Shown here one piece after another: positions 1 to 11,629 of a stretch of DNA of 64,000 bases. The notes beneath the pieces are model-generated. The model was not told the origin of the DNA. It searched no databases and worked only from the letters and a program-made list of their open reading frames with translations. Source of the DNA: Microvirga arvi (GTDB lineage: Bacteria > Pseudomonadota > Alphaproteobacteria > Rhizobiales > Beijerinckiaceae); assembly GCF_016892765.1 (NCBI RefSeq), contig NZ_JAFEMD010000021.1, forward strand, positions 42,252 to 106,251. Reading direction: 5' to 3'. The number at the start of each line of letters is the position of its first letter. Position 1 is the first letter of the stretch. The translations under genes were made by a program, and so were the position numbers.

Positions 1-313
1 CGGCGGTGGAGGCGGAGGCGTCTCCGGCTTCATGACCGGGCGTGGACAGGCCAATGCGCTTACCCGGGCGACGGCGATCCTCGCCGGTCTATTCTTTGTC
101 ACCAGCATCGCATTGACGATCATGGCGACCACGACGAGGGCGCCGCGCTCGATTCTCGACGGCGCCGCTCCGGCTGCGCCAGGCCAGCAGGCTCCGGCCG
201 GCGGGCAGGGCGGCGGCAATGTGCTCGAGCAGTTGCAGCGCCTCCAGGGCGATCAGCCGGCCAATCCGGCTCCTGCCCCCAGCGCTCCGGCACCGGCAGC
301 GCCTCAGCAGTAA
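1..313 (+). CDS. secG: Protein-export membrane protein SecG, 5' partial
   Basis: SecG is the small accessory subunit of the SecYEG protein-export channel in the inner membrane. The gene is cut by the window edge: the frame opens at base 2 with a Gly-rich stretch followed by VSGFMTGRGQANALTRATA, the conserved loop after the first SecG helix, so the first membrane helix lies outside the window. The second helix (AILAGLFFVTSIALTIMA) is visible, followed by a low-complexity Ala/Pro/Gln tail typical of alphaproteobacterial SecG. The internal ATG at 32 is not the true start. It lies just upstream of pyrG, as in many Rhizobiales, with a terminator between them. Confidence 0.93.
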   Translation, partial: GGGGGGVSGFMTGRGQANALTRATAILAGLFFVTSIALTIMATTTRAPRSILDGAAPAAPGQQAPAGGQGGGNVLEQLQRLQGDQPANPAPAPSAPAPAAPQQ

Positions 314-321
314 ACGAAGCC

Positions 322-350
322 AGGGCCGGACCTTCCGGCCCTCTCTTTTT
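322..350 (+). terminator. Rho-independent terminator of secG
   Basis: A perfect 9-bp stem (AGGGCCGGA / TCCGGCCCT) with a 3-base loop is followed directly by TCTCTTTTT. It starts 9 bases after the secG stop codon and separates secG from pyrG. Confidence 0.9.
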
Positions 351-412
351 GTGGATGGATTTCGGGTTGCCCGGTTCGCGATTGCGAATCGGCGCCTGAT
401 GTTTATGGATAG

Positions 413-2047
<1,635 letters not shown>

Positions 2048-2061
2048 TGTTAACCTGAGCC

Positions 2062-2090
2062 GTCGCGCCCGAATTCTTTACGGGCGCGAC
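2062..2090 (+). terminator. Hairpin after pyrG, no U-tract
   Basis: A 10-bp perfect stem (GTCGCGCCCG / CGGGCGCGAC) with a 9-base AT-rich loop sits between the pyrG stop and the next start codon. No T-run follows, so it may be a weak terminator, an RNA 3'-end stabiliser or a read-through element. Confidence 0.5.
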
Positions 2091-2104
2091 CGACAGGGAA
2101 GAGC

Positions 2105-2971
2105 ATGATGACCCGCCGGATCGACCATCTCGTCGTTGCCGTCCAAGACCTCGACCAAGCTGGGCATGTCTATCAGCGCCTCGGTTTTCAGGTTGGCGCG
2201 CGCAATCGCCACCCCTGGGGCACCGAGAACCGGATCGTCCAGTTCTCCGATTCCTTTATCGAGCTGATCACTGTAGGCGAGGGCGCTGCCATTGCGCCCC
2301 ATCAGGCGAGCGCCTTCAGCTTCGGCACCTTCGTCAAGGATTACCTGCGGGATCGGGAGGGCATGGCCATGCTCGTTCTTGACAGCCAGGACGCCAAGAC
2401 GGATGCAGCTCTCTTCGCCGAGAAGGGGATCGGATTCTTCGAGCCGTTCCATTTCGAGCGCACCGGGCGCCGAGCCGACGGCAGCGAGACCAAGGTTGCC
2501 TTTACCCTGGCCTTTGCATCGGCCGAGAACTCCCCCAAGGCTGGGTTCTTCGTCTGCCAGCAGCACTATCCTGAAAACTTCTGGAACCCAGAGTTCCAGC
2601 ACCACGACAACCAAGCCACGCGGATTTCGTCCGTCACCCTGTCAGCTCCCGAGCCTGAGAGGCTCCGTGCCTTCCTGGCGGCGTTCACGGACGTGCAGCC
2701 AAGGAGCCCCGACGGCGACGACCTGTCCTTCCGCTTGGGCGAGAGCCACATCGACGTCCTGACCCCCGATGATGCTGCTGAAATCTACGGCTCCATCGAA
2801 GCCGAACTTGACCAGCCGTCCTTCGTGGCCTTCGCCATCCGCGTCGAGGATATCCAGCGCCAGGCAAGATGGCTCGATGCGGCGGAGATTCCTTACCAGC
2901 ACATCGGCAGCCGCCTCATCGTACCCGCCAGTGCCGCCTTCGGCGTCGCGATCGCATTCGAGCCAACCTAA
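2105..2971 (+). CDS. VOC / glyoxalase-like domain protein
   Basis: A 288-residue protein of the vicinal oxygen chelate superfamily, closest to the Glyoxalase_3-like group. It opens with RRIDHLVVAVQDLDQAG, the first beta strand with its metal-ligand His. A second, weaker module begins around residue 175 (ISSVTLSAPEPERLRAFL). Substrate unknown; members include lyases, dioxygenases and binding proteins. The start is ATG 2105 or the adjacent ATG 2108, after GGGAAGAG. It is in the same direction as pyrG with a hairpin between them, so co-transcription is uncertain. Confidence 0.85.
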   Translation: MMTRRIDHLVVAVQDLDQAGHVYQRLGFQVGARNRHPWGTENRIVQFSDSFIELITVGEGAAIAPHQASAFSFGTFVKDYLRDREGMAMLVLDSQDAKTDAALFAEKGIGFFEPFHFERTGRRADGSETKVAFTLAFASAENSPKAGFFVCQQHYPENFWNPEFQHHDNQATRISSVTLSAPEPERLRAFLAAFTDVQPRSPDGDDLSFRLGESHIDVLTPDDAAEIYGSIEAELDQPSFVAFAIRVEDIQRQARWLDAAEIPYQHIGSRLIVPASAAFGVAIAFEPT

Positions 2972-3025
2972 TATTAACCATGTTCCCTTAAGCGGTTGTA
3001 AGATCAACTGGTAGGGGACTGACCC

Positions 3026-3427
3026 TTGGCTTCTTCTCTCGCGGGCTTGCCCGACTTCCTGATCTTCTTCGTGCTCGCTGTCGCTCTGGTGGGGCTGTAT
3101 CTGGCCATTTACACGCTTGCGACCATGCATAACGAGTTCGCCCTGATCCGCGAGAACGTGATCTCCGCGGCGACTGCCCTCGGCTTCAGCCTTGTGGGGT
3201 TTGCCCTGCCGCTCGCCAGCGCCATCGTTCACGCACAGACGATTATCGACTGCCTCGTCTGGGGTCTCGTCGCGCTGGCCGTACAGATCGTCGTCTACTG
3301 GCTCGTAAGGATCGTCATGCCGAACCTTTCCCAGCGCATCGCGGCTGGGGAGATGGCCGCAGCCCTGTTCCTCGGAGCATCATCCCTCTCGGCCGGGATC
3401 ATCAATGCGGCCGCGATGACGTTCTGA
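3026..3427 (+). CDS. DUF350 family inner-membrane protein
   Basis: A 133-residue hydrophobic protein with about four membrane helices (about 9-30, 47-68, 74-95, 107-130), matching DUF350 layout. DUF350 proteins have no established biochemical function. The likely start is TTG 3026, preceded by AGGGG; no better ATG lies in frame before the first helix. It is 54 bases downstream of the glyoxalase-like gene on the same strand. Confidence 0.8.
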   Translation: MASSLAGLPDFLIFFVLAVALVGLYLAIYTLATMHNEFALIRENVISAATALGFSLVGFALPLASAIVHAQTIIDCLVWGLVALAVQIVVYWLVRIVMPNLSQRIAAGEMAAALFLGASSLSAGIINAAAMTF

Positions 3428-3459
3428 GATTCGGAATGCGTGGGGAAGCTTCTCTTCGT

Positions 3460-3729
3460 TCAGGAGCCGGCCTCTACCATTCTTGCGAATTGCATGGCCT
3501 CCGCGCGCATGGAAGGCGGCACCAGCATCGGGTCCTGATGGCGGACCGCATAGAGCATCGCGATCCGTTCGATGGCTCTGAGATAGATATCCGGGATCTC
3601 GGCCTCGCCCCATTCGAAAGCCTGGTAGTCACGCAGACTCATGTCGATTTCATGCGCCATTCTGCTCTGGGTGAAACCAAGAGCCGTGCGGATCGCAATG
3701 AGCTCCTGCATCTTTTCACGTTCTGACAT
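3460..3729 (-). CDS. Small XRE-family helix-turn-helix regulator
   Basis: A roughly 89-residue DNA-binding protein. The segment ELIAIRTALGFTQSRMAHEI is a classic XRE/Cro helix-turn-helix, followed by MSLRDYQAFEWGEAEIP in the position of the recognition and dimer helices. I chose the ATG at 3729 because GGGAGG lies 8 bases upstream; the frame could extend to an ATG at 3792. It is convergent with the DUF350 gene and followed by no partner toxin, so it is probably a stand-alone regulator, target unknown. Confidence 0.75.
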   Translation of the reverse strand: MSEREKMQELIAIRTALGFTQSRMAHEIDMSLRDYQAFEWGEAEIPDIYLRAIERIAMLYAVRHQDPMLVPPSMRAEAMQFARMVEAGS

Positions 3730-4052
3730 CAGAGCGCCTCCCGCGCGCTTTGCACTGAATTGTTGGTTTTCTTGTTCATTGTGTGCAGGCAAATTTTCTT
3801 ATTGTTTGCTGGCCTATACATAATGTTCAGCTAATTACCTAAAGTAAAGTTACCTTGGGTCTAAGGATAAGCTCTCTTCGACACTTTGGTTAAATTTGAG
3901 CATTGCCGACAAACCAAAAGGGAGATCTCTGTTTCTGTTGCAGATGCAGGAGATGACCCGTCGCACCCGAAAATGGTAGGACATTGCACATCAGCGATAG
4001 GCAGGTCACATCGCCGCTTTGCCTTCGGCGCCAAAAAGGCTAGTGACGGCTC
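3730..4052. other. Intergenic region, likely divergent promoters
   Basis: This 323-base stretch between the XRE gene (minus) and kdsA (plus) is clearly AT-richer than its surroundings around 3765-3850. It holds no convincing ORF. The AT-rich part next to the XRE start probably contains that gene's promoter and possible autoregulatory operator; the kdsA promoter should lie nearer 3950-4040. No specific site could be assigned. Confidence 0.4.
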
Positions 4053-4901
4053 ATGACTGATACCAGACAACATCCCGCCGTAGTCGAAGCTGGCTCTGTC
4101 CGTTTCGGAAACCATCTGCCGCTCAGCATCATCGCCGGGCCATGCGCCATGGAGAGCCGCGATCATGCTATGGAAATGGCGTCCGCCCTCAAGGAGATTG
4201 CGGACAGGTTAGGTCTGGGCCTCGTCTACAAGTCGTCCTTCGACAAAGCCAATCGCACCGCGATCTCCAGCGCCCGCGGCATCGGGCTGGACAAGGCGCT
4301 CGCCATCTTCGCCGAGATCAAGGAGAGGTTTGGTCTGCCGGTGCTCACCGACGTGCATGAGAACGACCAATGCGCTCCCGTCGGCGAGGTTGTGGACATT
4401 CTCCAGATTCCGGCCTTTCTCTGCCGCCAGACCGATCTCCTGATCGCGGCGGCCAAAACCGGCCGGGTGGTCAATGTGAAAAAGGGGCAGTTCCTGGCGC
4501 CATGGGACATGGCGAACGTCGCCGCGAAGGTAACGGCCGCCGGCAATCCGAACGTGATGCTCACCGAGCGCGGCGCCTCCTTCGGCTACAACACCCTCGT
4601 CTCCGACATGCGCTCCCTGCCGATCATGGCCGAGACGGGCGCGCCGGTGATCTTTGACGCAACCCATTCCGTGCAACAGCCCGGAGGGAAGGGCACAACC
4701 TCCGGCGGACAGCGGGAATACGTTCCCGTTCTCGCCCGCGCAGCGGTGGCGGTCGGTGTGGCCGGCGTCTTCATCGAGACCCACCAGGATCCGGACAAGG
4801 CTCCCTCGGACGGTCCCAACATGGTGCCGCTCAAGGAGCTCGAGGCCCTGCTTGCCCGGCTCAAGGGCTTCGATGAGCTAGCCAAGAACCGGCAGGCTTG
4901 A
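4053..4901 (+). CDS. kdsA: 3-deoxy-8-phosphooctulonate synthase (KDO-8-P synthase)
   Basis: Condenses phosphoenolpyruvate with arabinose 5-phosphate to KDO-8-phosphate, the committed step to the KDO sugars of lipopolysaccharide. Length 282 is normal. The DAHP-synthetase-I-type barrel shows IAGPCAMES near the N-terminus, [12 protein letters not shown] (substrate phosphate binding), [13 protein letters not shown] and [13 protein letters not shown]. The start at ATG 4053 has only a weak ribosome site. In many alphaproteobacteria it sits between pyrG and eno, as here. Confidence 0.97.
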   Translation: MTDTRQHPAVVEAGSVRFGNHLPLSIIAGPCAMESRDHAMEMASALKEIADRLGLGLVYKSSFDKANRTAISSARGIGLDKALAIFAEIKERFGLPVLTDVHENDQCAPVGEVVDILQIPAFLCRQTDLLIAAAKTGRVVNVKKGQFLAPWDMANVAAKVTAAGNPNVMLTERGASFGYNTLVSDMRSLPIMAETGAPVIFDATHSVQQPGGKGTTSGGQREYVPVLARAAVAVGVAGVFIETHQDPDKAPSDGPNMVPLKELEALLARLKGFDELAKNRQA

Positions 4902-5019
4902 GAGCCGGCCTGTTCCATGTTCTCCCGGGAGGGCAGGCCTGCATTCCTGCGACTCCCGGAACGGTAAGCCCGTGATAGGAAGCCAAGGCTCTTTTCACGG
5001 TATTGTCCGTTAGGCTCCC

Positions 5020-6189
5020 ATGTCGTCCCGCAACCTGATCCTGATCCTTGCCACCAGCGGTTTCGCCAGCACCTTCTCCGGCCGTGCGGTCGAGCCCATG
5101 GTCGGGGTCATTGCCCGGGATCTGAGTTCCACGCCCCAGACCATCGCGCTGCTCTCCGCCGCCTTCGCGCTGCCCTATGCCTTCATCCAGCCGATCCTCG
5201 GTCCGATTGGCGATGCGCTGGGCAAAGAACGAGTCATGAAGGTGTCACTGGCGTTGCTCTTCCTGGCTCTGGCCTGCTCCGTCTTTGCGCCGAACGCGGC
5301 GACATTGTTCACTCTTCGCATCATCGCCGGAGCTGCCGCAGGCGGAGCGGTGCCGCTCTCCATTGCACTGATCGGTGACCGTGTGGACATGGCCCATCGC
5401 CAGGTGGCCCTGAGCCGCTACCTCGTGGCCGTCATTATCGGCCAGTTGGCGGGATCCTCTTTGGCAGGATTGCTCGCAGAGCTGATCGGTTGGCGTGGCG
5501 TCTTTACCCTCTCCACCATCATGGTCGGGCTGGCCTTCGCCGCTACAGCAATCGGTTTCAGGGGAGCGCTGCCGGGTGGGCGGTTCGATCTGGAAAACGC
5601 ACTCCGGCGCTACCAGGATATCCTCTCCAATCCCCGAGCCTTGACCCTCTTCAGCCTCGTCTTCGTCGAGGCCATCGCCATTTTCGGCATCTTTCCCTAT
5701 GTGGCGCCGCTCCTCGAGGAGCGCGGCGGGGGTGGGCCGACCGAGGCCGGCTTCGCCATCGGGGGCTTTGCCCTTGGCGGCTTGGTCTACTCCGCCCTTG
5801 TGACCTGGATGCTGAAGCGCCTCGGCATCGGCCGAATCCTCTTAGGAGGTGGTCTCTTTGCCGGTGCCGCCCTGATCGTTCTCGGGCTGGGCGGGGACTG
5901 GAAGCTCGATGCCGTGGCCCTGCTGCTCATGGGCCTTGGCTTCTACATGCTCCACAACACCTTCCAGGCCCAGGTGACGGAGGTGGCGCCGGGCGCGCGT
6001 GCCTCCGCGGTCGCGCTCCATGCGTTTTCGTTTTTCTGCGGTCAGGCGCTGGGCGTCGTCCTCATGGGGCTTGGTCTGCGCAATATCGGGCTGAGCGGAG
6101 CCACCACGATAGCAGCTCTTGTCATTGTGGGTGTCGGCCTGACCGCATCTTTCCTGCTGACCCGGCCGACCGCTCAGCGGGCCCGGTAG
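5020..6189 (+). CDS. Major facilitator superfamily transporter (DHA1-like)
   Basis: A 389-residue, 12-helix MFS permease. The loop after helix 2 ([14 protein letters not shown]) is a version of MFS motif A. The helices split into two six-helix halves with a loop around residue 190, as in drug:H+ antiporters of the DHA1 group. Substrate cannot be told from sequence. Its 3' end overlaps the 3' end of queF on the opposite strand by 16 bases, so the two genes are convergent. Confidence 0.85.
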   Translation: MSSRNLILILATSGFASTFSGRAVEPMVGVIARDLSSTPQTIALLSAAFALPYAFIQPILGPIGDALGKERVMKVSLALLFLALACSVFAPNAATLFTLRIIAGAAAGGAVPLSIALIGDRVDMAHRQVALSRYLVAVIIGQLAGSSLAGLLAELIGWRGVFTLSTIMVGLAFAATAIGFRGALPGGRFDLENALRRYQDILSNPRALTLFSLVFVEAIAIFGIFPYVAPLLEERGGGGPTEAGFAIGGFALGGLVYSALVTWMLKRLGIGRILLGGGLFAGAALIVLGLGGDWKLDAVALLLMGLGFYMLHNTFQAQVTEVAPGARASAVALHAFSFFCGQALGVVLMGLGLRNIGLSGATTIAALVIVGVGLTASFLLTRPTAQRAR

Positions 6190-6623
6190 GGCGCCACGCC
6201 TTGATCAGGCAGCCACAGGTTTTTCGGAAGATCTCCCGTCTGCCAGAACACGTCGATCGGAATGCCGCCACGGGGATACCAATAGCCGCCGATACGGAGA
6301 TAGCGGGGCTCAAGGAGATCGGCCAAGCGCTTGCCGATGGCGACCGTGCAATCCTCATGGAATGCGCCATGGTTGCGGAAGCTGTGCATGTAGAGTTTCA
6401 ACGACTTGGACTCCACGAGCCAGGGACCCGGGACGTAATCGATTACCAGAATCGCGAAGTCGGGCTGTCCCGTAACCGGGCAGAGCGAGGTGAATTCCGG
6501 CACCGTGAAGCGGGCCAGGTAATCGGTGTTGGGATGCGGGTTCGGCACCCGGTCGAGCTGGGCAGCTTCCGGGGAAAGGGGCAGGGCGCTCGCCTGGCCG
6601 AGCTGGGGAGTGGTTTCCGTCAT
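6174..6623 (-). CDS. queF: NADPH-dependent 7-cyano-7-deazaguanine reductase
   Basis: Reduces preQ0 to preQ1 in queuosine biosynthesis, the modification of tRNA position 34. This is the short unimodular QueF type (about 149 residues). The catalytic Cys lies in [14 protein letters not shown] and the family motif appears as [22 protein letters not shown] prefer the ATG at 6623; a GTG at 6647 would add eight residues but has no ribosome site. It is divergent from eno and overlaps the MFS gene end to end. Confidence 0.95.
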   Translation of the reverse strand: MTETTPQLGQASALPLSPEAAQLDRVPNPHPNTDYLARFTVPEFTSLCPVTGQPDFAILVIDYVPGPWLVESKSLKLYMHSFRNHGAFHEDCTVAIGKRLADLLEPRYLRIGGYWYPRGGIPIDVFWQTGDLPKNLWLPDQGVAPYRAR

Positions 6624-6707
6624 TTGGAATTGACCTTGAATTGACACGGGGAAAGCTCTTGCCGTCCTTGCTCACCTCGTCATTTCGGTCAATAAGCCAA
6701 TCCATGA

Positions 6708-8054
<1,347 letters not shown>

Positions 8055-8084
8055 TCTGATCATAGCAGCAGATTTTCACTCTAC

Positions 8085-8163
8085 GTCATGGCCGGGCTTG
8101 TCCCGGCCATCCACGTTTTAGGGGCCTGCAGACGTGGAAACCCGGCACGAGGCCGGGCATGAT
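8085..8163. repeat. REP-like extragenic palindromic repeat after eno
   Basis: Begins cgtcATGGCCGGG, then loop CTTGT, then CCCGGCCAT (9-bp perfect stem, 8089-8111). CCACGT at 8112 pairs with ACGTGG at 8133, and a third stem with CCCGGC/GCCGGG follows, ending with an inverted copy of the opening (catga). This compound shape is common in extragenic repeats of Rhizobiales. It may end the eno transcript or stabilise its 3' end. Confidence 0.8.
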
Positions 8164-8237
8164 GCTGACGATAACAGCCGCCTCGCGCCCGCAATCCTCA
8201 ATATCTCCTTAACCATGCCGTTGTAAGACTCACTCGT

Positions 8238-8552
8238 ATGGTGATCCGCAGACGCGCAAGACGATTCCTGATTCCGCTGATGCTCTACAGCGTCTCGGCG
8301 GCCGTGGCTGGTTATTTCGTTCATCATGCTCATAGCGGCGCGCGTGGTATCGAAGCCCGACAAAAGTATGAAACCCAGGTCGCTGAACTTTCCGATGAGC
8401 TTGCGGGTTTAAAAACTCAGCGCTCCGACTGGGAGCGTCGCATCGCGCTGTTGCGCAGCGATCAGATTGACCGTGATCTGCTCGAGGAAAGAGCACGCGT
8501 AATGTTAGGACGTGTGCATAAGAATGACCTCATCATCATAACGGGCCCATGA
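8238..8552 (+). CDS. ftsB: Septum formation initiator family protein (FtsB/DivIC-like)
   Basis: A 104-residue bitopic membrane protein. A basic N-terminus is followed by one helix (about 11-28) and a predicted coiled coil (about 38-72, KYETQVAELSDELAGLKTQR), then the short C-terminal segment with LLEERARVMLG that marks FtsB/DivIC. FtsB joins FtsL and FtsQ in the divisome at the division site. Its position between eno and pdhA is the usual alphaproteobacterial arrangement. Confidence 0.88.
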   Translation: MVIRRRARRFLIPLMLYSVSAAVAGYFVHHAHSGARGIEARQKYETQVAELSDELAGLKTQRSDWERRIALLRSDQIDRDLLEERARVMLGRVHKNDLIIITGP

Positions 8553-8624
8553 TCGGGCATAACTCTAAAGTTCTGCTTAACTGAATTCGAGTTAATCGTG
8601 GAATAGTCAAATATTACAGGTACT

Positions 8625-8642
8625 TGCACGATTCATTGTGCA
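8625..8642. promoter_or_regulatory. Inverted repeat upstream of pdhA
   Basis: TGCAC-N8-GTGCA lies 82-100 bases before the pdhA start codon, in an AT-rich leader (8553-8724) expected to hold the pdh promoter. Its shape fits a dimeric repressor operator. No regulator is assigned. Confidence 0.3.
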
Positions 8643-8724
8643 CCGCAAAACTGCATTTAGGCCACTCGATTTCCGGTTTCGACTGCGCTACAACTTTCGT
8701 CGAGGAAACCCTTCGGAGGACCCG

Positions 8725-9786
8725 ATGGCTGTTGCTGCCCGCAAGGCGGGCCGTGTCGGTACAGGCGCGGCTAACAAGACCACTTCCACCAAAGGCTCCA
8801 TGCGCGGAGCCACTTCCAATTCCCCACAATTCGACAAGAACCAGGACCTTTCGGCCTACAATGAAATGCTTCTGATCCGGCGCTTCGAGGAGAAGTCCGG
8901 CCAGATGTACGGCATGGGCCTGATCGGTGGTTTCTGCCATCTCTATATCGGCCAGGAGGCCGTCGTCGTCGGCATGCAGATGGCGACGAAAGAGGGCGAC
9001 CAAGTGATCACCGGCTACCGGGATCACGGTCACATGCTCGCCTGCGGCATGGATGCGAAAGGCGTCATGGCCGAGTTGACCGGACGCCGCGGCGGCCTGT
9101 CGAAGGGCAAGGGCGGCTCCATGCACATGTTCTCCAAGGAGAAGCATTTCTATGGCGGCCACGGCATCGTCGGCGCACAGGTGTCGCTCGGCACCGGCAT
9201 CGCCTTCGCGAACCATTATCGCGAGAACGGCAATGTCTGCCTGACCTATTTCGGCGACGGTGCGGCTAACCAGGGCCAGGTCTACGAGAGCTTCAACATG
9301 GCGCAGCTCTGGAAGCTGCCTGTGGTCTATGTGATCGAGAACAACCGCTACGCCATGGGAACGTCTGTGAGCCGCGCCTCGGCGCAGACCGATTTCTCGA
9401 AGCGCGGCGTGTCCTTCGGCATTCCCGGCGAGCAGGTGGACGGCATGGATATCCGCGCCGTCTACGCGGCCGGCCAGCGAGCTGTCGAGCATGCCCGCAC
9501 CGGCAAGGGCCCCTACATCCTCGAGATGCAGACCTATCGCTATCGCGGCCACTCCATGTCCGATCCGGCGAAATACCGCACGAAGGACGAGGTGGCCCGC
9601 ATGCGCGAGGAGCACGACCCGATCGAGCAGGTGCGCCGCCGTCTGCTGGAGAGCTGGAAGTTGTCGGAAGACGAGCTGAAGGCTATCGACAGCCGGGTGC
9701 GCGAGATCGTCAACGAGGCAGCCGAGTTCGCCACGCACGATCCGGAGCCCGATCCGTCCGAGCTCTACACCGACATCCTGCTCTAA
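8725..9786 (+). CDS. pdhA: Pyruvate dehydrogenase E1 component, alpha subunit
   Basis: With PdhB it decarboxylates pyruvate and acetylates lipoate, using thiamine diphosphate. The start is ATG 8725 (GGAGGA 4 bases upstream), giving 353 residues; a GTG at 8638 in the same frame lacks a ribosome site. An Ala/Thr/Ser-rich N-terminal tail (about 1-38) precedes the E1 core, beginning EMLLIRRFEEKSGQMYG. The ThDP motif is seen as YFGDGAANQGQVYESFNMA with a downstream EN(N)RYAMGT. RYRGHSMSDPAKYRTK is the conserved phosphorylation-loop region. It is the first gene of the pdh operon. Confidence 0.97.
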   Translation: MAVAARKAGRVGTGAANKTTSTKGSMRGATSNSPQFDKNQDLSAYNEMLLIRRFEEKSGQMYGMGLIGGFCHLYIGQEAVVVGMQMATKEGDQVITGYRDHGHMLACGMDAKGVMAELTGRRGGLSKGKGGSMHMFSKEKHFYGGHGIVGAQVSLGTGIAFANHYRENGNVCLTYFGDGAANQGQVYESFNMAQLWKLPVVYVIENNRYAMGTSVSRASAQTDFSKRGVSFGIPGEQVDGMDIRAVYAAGQRAVEHARTGKGPYILEMQTYRYRGHSMSDPAKYRTKDEVARMREEHDPIEQVRRRLLESWKLSEDELKAIDSRVREIVNEAAEFATHDPEPDPSELYTDILL

Positions 9787-9805
9787 GCGGCGCGCTCGCG
9801 CCGCT
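9786..9805 (+). other. GC-rich hairpin between pdhA and pdhB
   Basis: AGCGGCGCG and CGCGCCGCT form an uninterrupted inverted repeat starting on the last base of the pdhA stop codon. No T-run follows. It probably adjusts message stability or partial termination within the operon. Confidence 0.5.
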
Positions 9806-9849
9806 TCTCCCCGAATCTCGCCGCTGCGACAATCAAAACAGGTCTTTTA

Positions 9850-11301
9850 ATGGCGATCGATATTCTCATGCCTGCTCTCTCGCCGACCATGGAGCAGGGC
9901 AAACTGGCCAAGTGGCTTAAGAAGGAAGGCGATCAGGTCAAGCCCGGAGACGTGCTGGCCGAGATCGAGACCGACAAGGCGACCATGGAGGTCGAGGCAA
10001 TCGACGAAGGCGTCCTCGCCAAGATCCTGGTCTCCGACGGCACCGACAATGTGGCCGTGAACACCCCCATCGCGATTCTCGCGGGCGAGGGTGAGGACGT
10101 GTCGTCGGCCGCTTCGTCGGCAAGGGCTCCCGCCGCCCCGGCACAGGAGGCTCAAGCGGCACCGACGCCTGACATGCAGCGGGAAGGAATGGCAGACCGG
10201 CCTTCTCCTGACTCCATCCCCGGCACCGATACGAGTCCGGTCGCGGAGCCTGCCGCTCCCTCCGTCATCACGAACCGCACCAGCTACAACGCCATGGCGG
10301 AAATCCCCGAGGGCACGGAGCTGGTCAACATGACCGTTCGCGAGGCTCTTCGTGACGCCATGGCCGAAGAGATGCGCAAGGACCAGAACGTTCTTGTCAT
10401 GGGTGAAGAGGTGGCTGAGTATCAGGGCGCGTACAAGGTCACGCAAGGCCTGCTGCAGGAATTCGGCGCCAAGCGCGTGATCGACACGCCGATCACCGAG
10501 CACGGTTTTGCCGGCGTCGGCGTCGGTGCGGCCTTCACGGGCCTGCGTCCCATCGTCGAGTTCATGACCTTCAACTTCGCCATGCAGGCGATCGACCACA
10601 TCATCAACTCGGCGGCTAAGACGCTCTATATGTCCGGCGGCCAGCTCGGTGCTCCCATCGTGTTCCGCGGCCCTAACGGCGCAGCGGCCCGTGTCGGCGC
10701 GCAACACAGCCATGACTATGCGGCCTGGTACTCGAACGTGCCTGGTCTCAAGGTCATCGCGCCTTATACGGCATCCGACGCGAAGGGTCTGCTCAAGAGC
10801 GCCATTCGCGATCCGAACCCGATCATCTTCCTGGAGAACGAGATTCTCTACGGCCAATCCTTCCCGGTGCCGAAGCTCGACGATTTCACGGTGCCGATCG
10901 GCAAGGCGCGCATCCATCGCGAAGGCAAGGACGTGACCATCGTGTCCTTCTCGATCGGCATGACCTACGCGCTGAAAGCCGCGCAGGAACTGGAAAAGGA
11001 AGGCATCGACGCCGAGGTCATCGACCTGCGCACGATCCGCCCCATGGACACGGACACCATCGTCGCCTCGGTGATGAAGACGGGCCGCTGCGTCACCGTG
11101 GAGGAGGGCTTCCCGCAATCGGGCATCGGCGCCGAGATCGCCATGCGCATCATGGAAAACGCGTTCGACTACCTCGACGCACCCGTAGCCCGCGTGACCG
11201 GCAAGGACGTGCCCATGCCGTATGCGGCCAACCTCGAGAAGCTCGCGCTGCCCAACGTGGCCGAAGTGGTGCAGGCGGCGAAGGCCGTTTGCTACAGGTG
11301 A
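9850..11301 (+). CDS. pdhB: Pyruvate dehydrogenase E1 beta subunit with N-terminal lipoyl domain
   Basis: A 483-residue E1-beta of the alphaproteobacterial type. Residues 1-80 are a lipoyl domain with the modified Lys in [17 protein letters not shown] Pro/Ala-rich linker (about 85-150) follows, then the transketolase-like E1-beta core from about 158 ([20 protein letters not shown]) with [20 protein letters not shown] and the C-terminal domain [11 protein letters not shown]. The extra lipoyl domain lets this subunit carry acetyl groups along with E2. LipA, which matures lipoyl domains, is encoded about 6.4 kb downstream. Confidence 0.97.
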   Translation: MAIDILMPALSPTMEQGKLAKWLKKEGDQVKPGDVLAEIETDKATMEVEAIDEGVLAKILVSDGTDNVAVNTPIAILAGEGEDVSSAASSARAPAAPAQEAQAAPTPDMQREGMADRPSPDSIPGTDTSPVAEPAAPSVITNRTSYNAMAEIPEGTELVNMTVREALRDAMAEEMRKDQNVLVMGEEVAEYQGAYKVTQGLLQEFGAKRVIDTPITEHGFAGVGVGAAFTGLRPIVEFMTFNFAMQAIDHIINSAAKTLYMSGGQLGAPIVFRGPNGAAARVGAQHSHDYAAWYSNVPGLKVIAPYTASDAKGLLKSAIRDPNPIIFLENEILYGQSFPVPKLDDFTVPIGKARIHREGKDVTIVSFSIGMTYALKAAQELEKEGIDAEVIDLRTIRPMDTDTIVASVMKTGRCVTVEEGFPQSGIGAEIAMRIMENAFDYLDAPVARVTGKDVPMPYAANLEKLALPNVAEVVQAAKAVCYR

Positions 11302-11305
11302 CCTC

Positions 11306-11602
11306 ATGACTGGACGGAAGTTCGAAGCCCTCAACGTTCCGCCTGACGTGCTCGAAAAGGGTGGCGTCGAGATCCTGAGGGCTTCGGTGGTCGATGGAGC
11401 GGTGAGCATCGCGCTGCGCCGCGCCTTCGACGATCCGTTCACCTGGGGCGTGCTCCTGGTGGATCTCGCCCGACACGCCGCGCGCGTCTACGCCATGGAA
11501 ACGGAGTTCTCCGAAGAGGAGGCTCTTGCCGAGATCACGGCGGGCATCCAGGCCGAGCTGGACGATCCGTCGGACCCTGGCTCGACGCAGGCTATCAACT
11601 GA
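11306..11602 (+). CDS. DUF5076 domain-containing protein
   Basis: A 98-residue cytoplasmic protein starting at ATG 11306, only 4 bases after pdhB and 27 bases before pdhC. It has no signal peptide or membrane helix. The family-like core reads FEALNVPPDVLEKGGVEILRA, followed by RRAFDDPFTWGVLLVDLARH. As I recall, DUF5076 genes occur beside pdh genes in other Rhizobiales. No function is known to me; the position suggests a structural or regulatory helper of the dehydrogenase complex. Confidence 0.8.
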   Translation: MTGRKFEALNVPPDVLEKGGVEILRASVVDGAVSIALRRAFDDPFTWGVLLVDLARHAARVYAMETEFSEEEALAEITAGIQAELDDPSDPGSTQAIN

Positions 11603-11629
11603 ACCTTTTGATCAGGATCCATAAACGCC

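Noticed and set aside
4927..4961. CCGGGAG...CTCCCGG after kdsA as a terminator
   Set aside because: The loop is over 20 bases and no T-run follows.
8638..8724. GTG start extending PdhA by 29 residues
   Set aside because: No ribosome site; ATG 8725 has GGAGGA and fits family length.
9847..11442. 531-codon minus-strand frame over pdhB
   Set aside because: His/Asp/Val-rich shadow of the pdhB coding strand.
11608..11621. TTGATCAGGATCCA before pdhC as an FNR box
   Set aside because: Second half-site is imperfect (TCCA), and it sits 9 bases before the start codon inside an operon.
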